64,000 nucleotides of DNA from Spirosoma agri (lineage in GTDB: Bacteria; Bacteroidota; Bacteroidia; Cytophagales; Spirosomataceae), in assembly GCF_010747415.1 (NCBI RefSeq), contig NZ_JAAGNZ010000001.1, forward strand, positions 2,666,001 through 2,730,000, read 5' to 3'. A program made the translations under genes and the position numbers. Positions 1 to 8,497 of this stretch are shown here, in pieces (position 1 is the first letter of the stretch; each line of letters opens with the position of its first letter). Under the pieces are notes generated by a model. It was not told the DNA's origin, made no database searches, and saw only the letters and a program-made list of their open reading frames with translations.

Positions 1-15
1 CCTACTCGTCAAATT

Positions 16-663
16 ATGAGCCCGGTTGGAAATCAAACTCGTATTCTTCTGGTTGACGATCATCGACTGTTCAACGATGGACTAAAAAGTTTACTCAATG
101 AGCAAGCTGATCTTACCGTTTGCGGGCAGGTATACCAGGCCAGTGACGTAATACCGACGATTCACTCGATCAGACCTCAACTTCTGCTACTGGATTTGAA
201 TCTGCAAGGCATAAACGGTATTGACTTAGGTAAAACCGTAATCAGCACCTTTCCAGACATTAAGATTTTATTGCTAACGATGTATAATCAGCCAAAACTG
301 CTGGAGGAAACCCAGCGTGCTGGTTTACATGGCTATTTACTCAAAGATTCTTCGACTAATGATTTGCTGAGAGGTATTCGGTCTGTGCTCGCCGGGTACA
401 ATCATTTTGATCCTCTGATTGCTCAGCCAACTGCACCACCGACTGATCCGTTTGGTGATGATTTTGCCCGGCGACTCACCCTTACCTTTCGAGAGGTAGA
501 AATCATTGGTCTGATACGGGAAGGATTTAGTAATGAGCAGATCGCCGATCGTATACATTTAAGTATAGAGACGGTGAAAACGCATCGTAAAAACATCCAT
601 TTTAAGTTAGGTATCTCGAAAGCAACCGATCTGGTCCGGTTTGCCGTTCAAAACGGTCTTTGA
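16..663 (+). CDS. NarL/FixJ-type response regulator (REC + LuxR HTH)
   Basis: A two-domain response regulator of normal length (215 aa). The receiver domain occupies about residues 8-125: the acidic pair VDDH lies near residues 13-16, the likely phospho-acceptor is Asp60 in LLLLDLN, and the conserved lysine is in LLKDSS. A GerE/LuxR helix-turn-helix fills residues 150-212, with the usual LTFREVEIIGLIREGFSNEQ and SIETVKTHRKNI motifs. It should bind DNA when phosphorylated by a sensor kinase. No kinase gene follows; one could lie upstream, outside the window. The ATG at 16 is the first start seen, but only 15 bases precede it, so an earlier start cannot be excluded. The target genes are unknown. 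Confidence 0.93.
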   Translation: MSPVGNQTRILLVDDHRLFNDGLKSLLNEQADLTVCGQVYQASDVIPTIHSIRPQLLLLDLNLQGINGIDLGKTVISTFPDIKILLLTMYNQPKLLEETQRAGLHGYLLKDSSTNDLLRGIRSVLAGYNHFDPLIAQPTAPPTDPFGDDFARRLTLTFREVEIIGLIREGFSNEQIADRIHLSIETVKTHRKNIHFKLGISKATDLVRFAVQNGL

Positions 664-943
664 TCGTGAAGCGTTTAATTGAAACAAATGCTTCCGAAGA
701 TGTAGTCTGGATGGGTGTTAGCGAGTTACCCTTGCTTTTTAAATGCTATTCGTTGTAACGTTACCTGCATACTGGATAGCTACCACTTGGGCAGGCTCAA
801 TTTGGATCAGGATGCTGTTCATTTCAACGTCAATCGCAAGACAGTGCGGAATTGGGTTAATAAAGTAGAGCAAGAAGCTAAAACAAACAGACAAACGGTC
901 TCGAAACAAACTAATCTGTCACCTACTTCACAGAAAACAGCAC

Positions 944-1207
944 TCACTTGCTCTCCATCTTGGTTTCACCAATGACCATCTGATCGGGTAGCTGGGTAAT
1001 GACGGTTTCCCCAAGGGCGTCAATCCACTGGTGATTCTTGGTGAAATCGTCTAGTGCCTTGACCACGTAAACGACGTCAAAATCTTGATATTCATTCTTG
1101 AAGATTGTAGAATTAGCCCTCGAGCCGTTGAGTAGCACAGCCCTAATTCGCTCTTCGTTTCGGGCAAAGTCAAGCAAGAGTGATTTTATTTGGGCTTCGC
1201 TTCTCAT
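944..1207 (-). pseudogene. 5' fragment of aminoglycoside 6-adenylyltransferase, ANT(6) type
   Basis: Only the first ~85 residues of a protein family that is normally about 285 aa long are present. The start MMRSEAQI, the nucleotidyltransferase signature LLNGSRANS and the metal-binding DFDVVYVV stretch are all recognisable, followed by HQWIDALGE. The frame then ends at MESK. The C-terminal two thirds are absent downstream, so this is a truncated gene that is very unlikely to confer resistance. A CGTCTCA-type repeat lies 70-100 bp upstream of the remnant start. An open frame extends further upstream to 1288, but family alignment favours a start at one of the two ATGs at 1210/1207. Confidence 0.8.
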
Positions 1208-1280
1208 CATCGGCAGTAGTTCAACTAGGTATAAACCGTCTTTTTGAACGCCCAAATCAATAAGCAGATGAAGATTCTGT

Positions 1281-1308
1281 CGTCTCATATAGGAGCCTTT
1301 ATGTGAGA
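1281..1308 (+). repeat. CGTCTCA-type dispersed repeat, copy A
   Basis: The sequence runs CGTCTCA, then ATAGGAGCCTTT, then TGAGA, so the outer TCTCA/TGAGA pair is inverted around a conserved GGAGCCTTT. Similar copies in the same orientation are at 7873, 9859 and 13609. Function unknown. Confidence 0.55.
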
Positions 1309-1450
1309 AAACAAGGGTAGAAGATCAGGAACGACCATTGCGACCTTATTACGCTGTTCGCGAGTAAACGGTCGTTTATATCGTATCAAAAGAGATTATC
1401 AAGAACGAGAACTCGCCTATAACCGAATGTAGACCACTTGCTTTTGACTT

Positions 1451-1846
1451 TCAGGAAGGACTTGCATTGACATTGATAGCTCCACTGCGTACGGCCTCCC
1501 GATGAAGTAGGCCCCACTGACTCAACGCTTGGACAACATTTTCGAGCGTAAAACTATAAGGTGTCAGCTCATACTCAATCACGACGGGATAACTGGCAAT
1601 CACATTGCGCTTGATGAAGCCATTTAATTCTAGTTCTTTCAGCTCATTCGAAAGGATCTTAGCCGAAATACCAAGAACGCAACGCTGAAGCTCATTGAAC
1701 CGTTTAGCCCCATCGTACAGCGCAATGACGATGGGTAGTTTCCACTTGCCACCTATTGCGTAAAGCGCATCACCGACGGCACTGATGTCGCCAATACAAT
1801 CGGGCAGTTCTGCCGCATTGACCAAAAACTTTTGATTTTTCTCCAT
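1451..1846 (-). CDS. HxlR-family transcriptional regulator
   Basis: A winged-helix regulator of the HxlR type, about 131 aa from the ATG at 1846. The family core is visible: ALYAIGGKWKLPIVIALYDGAKRFNELQR, then GISAKILSNELKELELNGFIKR and the wing YELTPYSFTLENVVQALSQWG. An upstream TTG at 1867 would extend the frame by seven residues, but ATG 1846 fits the family better. It also leaves a perfect 11-bp inverted repeat (1868-1900) in the promoter region. HxlR proteins are usually redox- or metabolite-sensing repressors of a neighbouring gene. The divergent SnoaL-like gene at 2015 is the obvious target, by inference. Confidence 0.92.
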   Translation of the reverse strand: MEKNQKFLVNAAELPDCIGDISAVGDALYAIGGKWKLPIVIALYDGAKRFNELQRCVLGISAKILSNELKELELNGFIKRNVIASYPVVIEYELTPYSFTLENVVQALSQWGLLHREAVRSGAINVNASPS

Positions 1847-1867
1847 CAGGGTACTCTTAGATAGCAA

Positions 1868-1900
1868 CTAACGTTTGGGTAATTGCTTACCAAACGTTAG
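1868..1900. promoter_or_regulatory. Palindromic operator candidate between hxlR-type and SnoaL genes
   Basis: CTAACGTTTGG (1868-1878) and CCAAACGTTAG (1890-1900) form a perfect 11-bp inverted repeat separated by 11 bp. It sits between the divergent regulator (start 1846) and the SnoaL-like gene (start 2015). Position, symmetry and spacing suit a dimeric winged-helix repressor site. No binding data exist here. Confidence 0.6.
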
Positions 1901-2014
1901 CAAACTTAGTCTAATTTTCCGCCGTCAACAAGCTTACAACTGTAAAGTATACAGATGCTTAGTTAGACATGAACCCATGTAAAATGAATTGTTCAACGCG
2001 CAAAAAAGAAGATT

Positions 2015-2455
2015 ATGACACTTGACATGTTGACGGCCAAAAACGAATTAAGAGATCTAATAGATGCCTATGCCTCTTTAGGAGATGAAAAGAAGATTGC
2101 CGACGTGATGGGGCTATTTACGCCAGACGCCACCTATACAGTGTACATAAATGGCACGATGGTAGCCAGCACGTCCGGCACAAAGACCTTGGAGGAAGAA
2201 TTTAGCGGTCATGCTGCTCAGGTAAACGCTTATTTTACCCTCAATGGGCAGCATACGGTGCATGTGGATAGCGATACCGCGACAGGCGTTTCGTTTACTC
2301 AGATCAAAATGATCCGGCCCTCCGAAGGAGCCGATATTCTGACCGATTATAGTGTCAGATATGACGACGAGTATGTGCGCCTAAATGGCAGATGGCTCAT
2401 AAAAGAGCGCACGGGTCACTTTATAATTGTCGAAGCAAGACCCTTGACCAACTAG
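2015..2455 (+). CDS. SnoaL-like / NTF2-fold protein
   Basis: A 146-aa protein with the SnoaL_4-type pattern: an N-terminal helix (AKNELRDLIDAYASLGDEKKIADVMGLFTPDATY), a central HTVHVDSDTATGVSF strand pair, and a C-terminal RYDDEYVRLNGRWLIKERTGHF strand block. The fold forms a small cone-shaped pocket used by isomerases, cyclases and dehydratases; the substrate cannot be told from sequence. It has no signal peptide, so it is cytoplasmic. It is divergent from the HxlR regulator and shares an intergenic region with the palindromic operator candidate, so inducible expression controlled by that regulator is likely. Confidence 0.85.
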   Translation: MTLDMLTAKNELRDLIDAYASLGDEKKIADVMGLFTPDATYTVYINGTMVASTSGTKTLEEEFSGHAAQVNAYFTLNGQHTVHVDSDTATGVSFTQIKMIRPSEGADILTDYSVRYDDEYVRLNGRWLIKERTGHFIIVEARPLTN

Positions 2456-2534
2456 TACCCTCCTTTCGATCATGCCCCCTTTCTTAGCTGGTTGAACAAC
2501 ACCTGAAGAGAGAGGAGGGCTCTTCCCGATTCGT

Positions 2535-2888
2535 ATGCGATCACAGTCCATAAAACGATTGAGCCAACAACTGGTTGAACAGTGGCTGCAATCAGGGGTA
2601 GGGTTGGGTTCGGTTACCCCGCATCATTGTCTTTCAGCCATAATGGGATTGGCTCTTATAGTAGACAACCCGGATCAGACAAAGCGCATCGTTGAAACGC
2701 TTCTCACTGAGGCTATGAAACAGGGCTACTCATCAGACTGGATCATTACAGAAATCCAGTTCGAAGCCCAGGCCCGCACCGCGGGTAATCGAGCCGAGTG
2801 GCTACAGCACCTGCTAGCGGTGGGTACCGTAGACGATGCAGCTTTGGATACCTACAATGAACGTCTCAGGCGATTCAGCGTAACGTAG
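2535..2888 (+). CDS. Hypothetical protein, 117 aa
   Basis: I do not recognise a family. It is a soluble, mainly helical small protein without a signal peptide or membrane segment. It starts at ATG 2535, 79 bp after the SnoaL-like gene on the same strand, so it could be co-transcribed. Base use resembles the surrounding genes, and the frame is open end to end with no dense competing frame, which favours a real gene. Family membership and function are unknown. Confidence 0.5.
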   Translation: MRSQSIKRLSQQLVEQWLQSGVGLGSVTPHHCLSAIMGLALIVDNPDQTKRIVETLLTEAMKQGYSSDWIITEIQFEAQARTAGNRAEWLQHLLAVGTVDDAALDTYNERLRRFSVT

Positions 2889-3022
2889 GCGGAGAACCGT
2901 CGTTTATTTGCTATCAGCGCTGACTGACCCGTCCTGAAAAATATCATCTCACAAAATGCCCATTTATTGAAGCAGATTATATTGGGGAGGGTTTTAAAAG
3001 ACGAAAGACGTTTCCTGTCTAG

Positions 3023-3907
3023 TCACCTTCTTTTCTTATTGACCAACTCTCGCAAAGCCGGTTCAACGGCTAGCGCATGGCCACAGCCAAACGTGACTAT
3101 AACTCGATCGTATCGATCTAGGGTCCGATCTAGTTTCGTTAACAACACACTATCCCGAATCATCTTGGAGCGACGACCGATCTCACAAAAATGACAGCTA
3201 CCCCCGTTGGTGTAATCGAACTGTTCAACCGCTTGCGTTAAGGCTAACTCAAACGGGCGGTTCATATACTGCTGGTAAAGCACTTTAAAATAACGCAAGG
3301 ACTTCTCCGAGGTGGCCAGGGGAAACCCCTCTCTGACAAACGAACCAACTACTTCATCAAAATAAGGCTCGAAGGCCGGCTGTTGATTACCCAAGCTTAA
3401 ATACGGAATCACAATCCGTTCCATCACGTAGTACAGATACAGTTCCTGCTTTGGATAATAGCTGAGCGCTAAGCTGAACTCCAGACTATCCGGCGTATCC
3501 CCATTGACTAAGGCAATGCCCGCCTGGTCACAGAGGTACTTCATAACCCCGGTTTCTGCGGTTTGGAAGGCCGCTTTATGCAGACTAGGATAGTGCTGAC
3601 TTTGCTTAAGCTGGCCCCCTTCGTTGAAGCCAACCTGGGGGTTCAGCTCGGAGAATAGCCGTTGAAGGGTGGTAAATTGTTGATCCGTCGAATCCCGGAC
3701 ATGAGTACAGCCCACAAAAACCAAGCGCTTCGAGCGATTGGCTAGATCAATGATATAGGGGATCTGCACGTGAGGTAGTCGTTTTCCAACAGACACATAA
3801 TCATGGGTAGGGAAATGCTGGCGTGAGCCGGTCGTATCTTGCTTGGATTGGCAGCTTATGCTTAAGAGAATGACCCCAATTAGTAGTATAATTACTCGCA
3901 AACGCAT
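3023..3907 (-). CDS. GumN/TraB-like exported lipoprotein
   Basis: A 294-aa protein with a lipoprotein signal: a hydrophobic stretch ends in LLSISCQS, giving a lipidated Cys near residue 19. The body shows TraB/GumN-like hallmarks: a first strand ending in a His-containing turn (VFVGCTHVRD), an acidic FNEGG after the next strand, and a C-terminal GCGHALAVEPAL. In that superfamily such conserved His and Glu residues are thought to form a metal-protease-like site. Two cysteines in the segment SCHFCEIG could bind metal or form a disulfide. It stands alone, with 349 bp of non-coding sequence upstream. The superfamily call is moderately sure; the substrate is unknown. Confidence 0.6.
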   Translation of the reverse strand: MRLRVIILLIGVILLSISCQSKQDTTGSRQHFPTHDYVSVGKRLPHVQIPYIIDLANRSKRLVFVGCTHVRDSTDQQFTTLQRLFSELNPQVGFNEGGQLKQSQHYPSLHKAAFQTAETGVMKYLCDQAGIALVNGDTPDSLEFSLALSYYPKQELYLYYVMERIVIPYLSLGNQQPAFEPYFDEVVGSFVREGFPLATSEKSLRYFKVLYQQYMNRPFELALTQAVEQFDYTNGGSCHFCEIGRRSKMIRDSVLLTKLDRTLDRYDRVIVTFGCGHALAVEPALRELVNKKRR

Positions 3908-4256
3908 AGGGTAAAGAGAGAAGTAAGTGGGTCGTAGTCTAAGCCAATGCTCCGACTAGTTGGCGCTACCCCATTCAACGGATAGCGTCCGTAAAGCAAA
4001 GTGAGCCTGATCGTGCTCAAACATACTCTGCTTACTTTAAAAATACAGGTATGATGCCGGGTATTAAATTCAGAGCGATTTGTAAAATCTTCATTTAACG
4101 CCTAGTCGTTTCATGGCAGGCACAGCCCTTTTCTAGATTTTTCGTCCTCTTAACAAAAACAGTACCCTTTAAGTCAATAGGTTTGTTAAAAACAACAGAT
4201 CCGAAAAGGAACCCTAATCAAGCCAGCTCACCCAAGCTACTTGACACGATAACTGC
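3908..4256. other. Non-coding stretch upstream of the GumN-like gene
   Basis: I see no gene, tRNA or strong terminator here. It should contain the promoter of the minus-strand lipoprotein gene, but no convincing -33/-7 Bacteroidota promoter pair stands out. Confidence 0.5.
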
Positions 4257-4774
4257 TTGAGACACGGCTTAAAGACTACGCCTGTTCTGATGTTCTTTTC
4301 GCTTGCTTGTGTTGGGCAAAGCGCCACTATGGACCAGCCCCGAGCCGACACCACCAAACATGAAAAGTATCTTGCCAAGACTGAATCGGATTCCCTGACG
4401 ACGGTGGTGATCCGTATTGAGCAGGCCGACCAATACGACCGCAATCAGATGGGGGAGGTAGCTGCCAAATTTAGAGGTGATTCCCACCAAATGAAAACGC
4501 TGGTTCGGCACATGAAACAGACGTATTCGTTGAACTTTAGTGACATGGATCGGATACTGACCCGCTAAGGTTGGTTGAGCAGTACAAGAGTGGGCTCGGA
4601 TGACAATCGCACTTTGTTTATGGTGATTCAGCATGCCAACTTGGCCGCTCAAGAAAAATTCATCCCCTGATGAGCAAAGCCGTCAAACAGGGAGCCTTAA
4701 AGAGATCCAGTTTTGCCCTACTCCAAGACCGAATGGCAATCAGAAAAGGCCAGAAACAACGCTATGGGAGCCAA
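4257..4774 (+). pseudogene. DUF6624-type protein, broken copy 1
   Basis: A signal-peptide-like start (MRHGLKTTPVLMFFSLACVGQSA) leads into a DUF6624-like body, KYLAKTESDSLTTVVIRIE, then ADQYDRNQ. The frame stops at 4566-4568, where the family has a Tyr codon before Gly-Trp (TAA where TAT is expected). The same frame continues as GWLSSTRVGSDDNRTLFMVIQHANLAAQEKFIP. A missing C in a run of Cs then shifts the frame at about 4670. The rest, SKAVKQGALKRSSFALLQDRM and RKGQKQRYGSQ, follows in the next frame. The C-terminus is cut at a junction with the retropepsin relic. So there is one nonsense change, one frameshift and one truncation. DUF6624 has no known function. Confidence 0.7.
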
Positions 4775-5556
4775 TGACGATTGAATAAACTTGATGTCCG
4801 ATTGCACATACCCTTGTCGTCGTTTGGGGAGCCGGGCATGAACAATGAGCCGACTTTTATCGTAGTCGATTTCAACGAATCTGCCATCGAACACCCGCCA
4901 GCCAAATCGCCCGTTCATGTCCTGTGCAGCATTGCTGGCCACGCCCACCGTGGGATTATCCCAAATCAGACCACCCATTTACAGCGTATTTATTTTCTCT
5001 GGGTGGTTAAAATCGGGCTTCGTTTTACCCGCCAACGCATCGGGTTGGTTGGCCAACAGGTTTGTTTTACCCAAAACAGCGGTTTTTGTCAGCCGAAAAT
5101 CAATTAATCCCAAATCGAAATGCAAGTTCAGCGTGTCTCGGTTGTTTACGATGCTTGTTACGTGGATGCATTGTCTTTGGTGAGGATAAAGGGAAGAGTG
5201 TCATGCCCGTTTGGGGCTTGTTTGAGCGGGCTACACACCAACTTTGAACTGCTAATCCGAGTATAACACGAATCCTTTTCATGGAGCAAAAGGATGAAAT
5301 CGAACGAGGTACCGGGTTTTAGGTTTACACTGATGGAGTCGATATCGGTAAAATGTGACCCGTTTTGGTTTCTTGGCTCAGTCGGCTATATACACATCGG
5401 GCTTGGCGCGGGGCGAAAGCGACCAGGCATTTTTTTCAAATGCTCCCCATCGTTGATCGCTACAGTAGTCGAGTTTGCCTTGATGAGCGGCAATGCGGAT
5501 GGACCACAAACCGAATGAACCAACAGCAGCGCGATGACAAAGTGGAAATAGTTCAT
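4775..5556 (-). pseudogene. Decayed retropepsin-like aspartic protease
   Basis: Read on the minus strand, this starts with MNYFHFVIALLLVHSVCG and then needs several frame changes. The recovered segments are SISVNLKPGTSFDFILLLHEKDSCYT, HDTLPFILTKDNAS, LNLHFDLGLIDFRLT and FGWRVFDGRFVEIDYDKSRLIVHARLPK. They line up in order with the intact protease at 12129-13301 (IDSLIFKIKPG, KDSCIT, HDSIPFF, LLNFDTGATDVALT, LLGWNNFDGMIVELNYDENKLIVHSKIPK). The catalytic Asp-Thr-Gly has become Asp-Leu-Gly, and a CAA-to-TAA-type stop precedes MGGLIWDN. The C-terminal half is missing, joined directly to the DUF6624 relic. It is non-functional. Confidence 0.7.
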
Positions 5557-5692
5557 TTTTCTAGTTTTGTGCCTCAGCCATGCTTGCGTTGTTTAGTCCA
5601 TTTCGCGTTTTATGAGAAAACCCTAGCACAGTATACGATTTCGAGGGTTACACAGGTATACATCTCACCCGTTTACCGTCACCGTTCCAGCC

Positions 5693-7120
5693 ATGAGAAA
5701 CCCTATTTATCGACGTAAGAAATCTACTTTTTGTGTTTTCTTGTTACTTTTTCTATCACTTGAGGTCTATCCGCAAGCTGATTCAGTAGTAATCATCAAG
5801 AGGATATCCCCACGAACACCCGCCTTAAAGCTGGACGTTCCGTTGCTGGACTATCCCTACCAACTAGATGCCCGCAGAACTACTGGGAGTTTCTTTAAAG
5901 CGTATGCCAACCCCAGCATGCAGCAATCGCTGGCATTGGCGACTAATTTGTATGCGTCCGCGCACGTTGGCCTACAAAAAGCCGTTGAACCCATTGGCAA
6001 CAAATCACTTCGGACCATCGCGTTGGTCGTAGCCGTCTTTGCAACCGACTATATCCTCTCTTATGCCCCCGGGGGCGATGGCTGGCTGCACGAAGAATAC
6101 CACCGAGCCGTACTAACCCGCCATCACACCAATAGTAGTAACGATATGAACAAGTTTCCGTTAGGGGCTGAAACGGTCAGCGTGAGTCGGGTTCGGGACG
6201 AGGACCTGGTCCGCTTCAAAGCCGAAAGTCCGGCTGATTTTATTCGATTGCCCGTTGCGGGCATCGAAGGGCAATATCTATTGGTGGAACGGTTACAGCG
6301 CCACAACTTTTTTTATAAGCAAAATCGGCCGCATGAGTTCCAGTATTGGTTATCCGTGCTCAATTCCATCCTGTATGTGAAGACAAGCTCCGACCCTAAA
6401 CAAGTCGACCGACTGACGGATGAATTAAATGCCAACGAGCCGGACATACGAACCCGTGATTTTACCGGCCTTGACTTCACAGCCTGGGTTTATGATCTTT
6501 TCCGACCGACAGAATCCTATACCGATCGGGGTATCCATCCCCTGGGGAACGGCATCAATCGTTACCGTAAAACAACGGATTTAACGGCTGACGAGCTGGC
6601 GTACCTAAAAAAACAGGGTAATCTGCAATGGCTCAATGTGCTTTCGCCCATGATGGTCGGCGTCAGACGCATCAACATTAGCTCGAGTTTATCCGGAAAT
6701 ATTGCCATGCAACACTGGTTGACGTCGTTCGGCAACGATACTGCGCTAAAAATTTTTCTCCGTAAAGAGGGCCCATTTAAAGACATCAATGCCGTTTTCA
6801 CGGTGCATAATTACACTAATTTTAGCCATTATTTTCCAGCGGTGGAAGTCGAATTAATCGATTTTCCGATCGGGTCAACCAACCGAACCTGGCTTTTTTC
6901 GCCCAGAGTCTTGCTAGGCCTGCAACCCGTTGACCAGCAGTTCACCACGTCCAACTCAGAATTTCTGGGATTACTAGGCGGCCGGCTAGATGTCAGGCTC
7001 CACAAAACGATATTTCCCTATCTTGACTTTGCCGCAAAAAGTGCGGGTTGGGTAGGCGGCAACGAATTTCTGGGCCCTAATTTCAGTTGCCGGCTGGGGC
7101 TTTCCTGTCGGTTTTTTTGA
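5693..7120 (+). CDS. Exported hypothetical protein with an HEEYH motif
   Basis: A 475-aa protein with an N-terminal signal peptide (STFCVFLLLFLSLEVYPQA). Around residues 105-125 there is a hydrophobic segment, TIALVVAVFATDYILSYAPG. It is followed directly by WLHEEYHRAVL, which fits the HExxH zinc-protease pattern and lies next to a membrane segment as in some integral membrane proteases. The C-terminal ~150 residues alternate polar and hydrophobic residues and end in SCRLGLSCRFF with a terminal aromatic, as in outer-membrane barrels. I do not recognise a named family, and the HExxH match may be chance because the second metal ligand is not obvious. It is monocistronic in appearance. Confidence 0.6.
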   Translation: MRNPIYRRKKSTFCVFLLLFLSLEVYPQADSVVIIKRISPRTPALKLDVPLLDYPYQLDARRTTGSFFKAYANPSMQQSLALATNLYASAHVGLQKAVEPIGNKSLRTIALVVAVFATDYILSYAPGGDGWLHEEYHRAVLTRHHTNSSNDMNKFPLGAETVSVSRVRDEDLVRFKAESPADFIRLPVAGIEGQYLLVERLQRHNFFYKQNRPHEFQYWLSVLNSILYVKTSSDPKQVDRLTDELNANEPDIRTRDFTGLDFTAWVYDLFRPTESYTDRGIHPLGNGINRYRKTTDLTADELAYLKKQGNLQWLNVLSPMMVGVRRINISSSLSGNIAMQHWLTSFGNDTALKIFLRKEGPFKDINAVFTVHNYTNFSHYFPAVEVELIDFPIGSTNRTWLFSPRVLLGLQPVDQQFTTSNSEFLGLLGGRLDVRLHKTIFPYLDFAAKSAGWVGGNEFLGPNFSCRLGLSCRFF

Positions 7121-7403
7121 CTAAGCTAGGGTCGCTCCGGGGAAAAGGTGCGGGGTTGTGCCGCAATGCTATTCGCGGTTCCCTCGCTCGGTCGACCTAG
7201 CACGACCGTGTCGGGACCCTTGGCTGAAGTGCCACGGCGAACGATACGCCTTCGCGTCTGACTGGCCGCCATTTGCACGGAGCTTTGTAAACAGAGCCTT
7301 TAAAGAGACGGATAATACACTAGTACTAGGCAGAACTCTGCTGACGTACAGCTGTCAGTAGACGTACTTTATTTTGTGTGATCTAAAACAAACGCACAAG
7401 CGC

Positions 7404-7810
7404 CATGATTTTTGCCTCCGTTCGCATTATTACTGCAACTATATAAACCCCTCGTTCGGTTCTACGAGCAGATTACTGGCCTACCCGTGATTCAGTATAC
7501 CGATGATTTCGCCGAACTACAGACCCCTTCGGCTACTTTAGCCATCGGCAGCACACGCACCTTGCAACTGTTCGGAGGAGACCATATCGCCAAGGCCGCC
7601 AGTAACCACTCCGCCATTATCGAATTCCGGGTAGAGGATGTTGATGGCGAGTATCAAAAATTAGTCGACATTTTAGGTGACCTGATCATTCAGAAGCCGA
7701 CTACCATGCCGTGGGGTAATCGTTCATTGCTGTTCCGAGATCCAGAGGGCAATCTGGTGAACTTTTTTACGCCAATTACACTGGAAGCCCTTAAGAAGTT
7801 TGATGGATAG
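7404..7810 (+). pseudogene. VOC (glyoxalase/bleomycin-resistance) family gene with N-terminal frameshift
   Basis: The natural start appears to be ATG 7404, giving MIFASVRIITATI. A one-base excess at about 7443 then throws the frame into a stop. The remainder, LVRFYEQITGLPVIQYTDDFAELQ and onward, is open to 7810. It contains the VOC signatures AIIEFRVEDVD and LLFRDPEGNLVNFFTP, the latter carrying the C-terminal Glu region of the fold. The longest uninterrupted frame begins at a TTG (7412) that lacks the first beta strand. Either this is a recent pseudogene or the base call is wrong. VOC proteins of this type are small metal-dependent lyases or resistance proteins. Confidence 0.65.
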
Positions 7811-8497
7811 TGTCCCAACTCCTATTGAACCCATTATATGAATGCTTAGTTATGGACAGCCAAATTCAGCTTCGTCTCAGGAAGAGCCTTTGAAGAAATA
7901 TCTAGCATATGAATGTTTCTTATGTATATTTTTTGTCAACTGTGGCCGGTATTGATCAATTCCTGTTAAGCCAGCAGTACGGTCCATGAACAAAGACCGG
8001 CTCGTACGCCAAGAAAAATAGACTTCCCCGGTCAAGTGCTGCTAGTTGGGTACATGATAATATCGATCGCACCTGAATAGGCGTACAAAACGCTTTTTTC
8101 AATTACAGTAACCGGGCTTATTCGTTAGACGGCTAAGCCTCAGCCGAAACCGAGAATGGCTACTTCCCTTTTTGATCCACCCTGTAAATCGACCAGGAGG
8201 GCAGACGAGCGCCCATTTCCAGACGGATTCACCTTCGACCAACTAGCAATAGGCATTTCCCTAAACTTATTCCTGCTCGTTCAACGCGCATCAGAACGCA
8301 GTCGGCGCTGGTTTAACACCCGCAACGGATAGAGCTGATATTAAAGAATATTAATGTTGCTGCACGCTCAAAAACTGGTACTATTGTCAACCGGTACGAA
8401 GCTCTCAGGCTGGCAATGGCAGAACAGGCAACGGCAGTAAAAAATAGCGGATGTCAGTTTGTAGGTGACAGGCCATAACCGACACCCGAATTTCGCA
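7811..8497. other. Long non-coding stretch with one dispersed repeat
   Basis: It contains the CGTCTCA-type repeat at 7873-7896. Otherwise I see only short frames without recognisable content, including a 58-codon ATG frame from 8157 that I cannot support as a gene. It may be decayed coding sequence. Confidence 0.45.
7873..7896 (+). repeat. CGTCTCA-type dispersed repeat, copy D
   Basis: CGTCTCA followed by AGAGCCTTT and GAAGA; the right arm is less conserved than in the other three copies. It sits 60 bp downstream of the broken VOC gene. Confidence 0.45.

Noticed and set aside
715-975. 86-codon plus-strand frame with an HTH-like stretch (HFNVNRKTVRNWVNKVEQ)
   Set aside because: Only about 20 residues look like a helix-turn-helix; the rest is uninformative and it runs into the opposite-strand ANT(6) fragment. 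It could be a transposase scrap, but I cannot support it as a gene.
7158-7361. 67-codon plus-strand frame
   Set aside because: Composition and content (many Arg/Cys/Trp, no hydrophobic or structured pattern) look like random translation of GC-rich non-coding DNA.
8157-8333. 58-codon ATG frame in the 7811-8497 gap
   Set aside because: No family signal, no clear ribosome binding site, and the surrounding DNA looks decayed.
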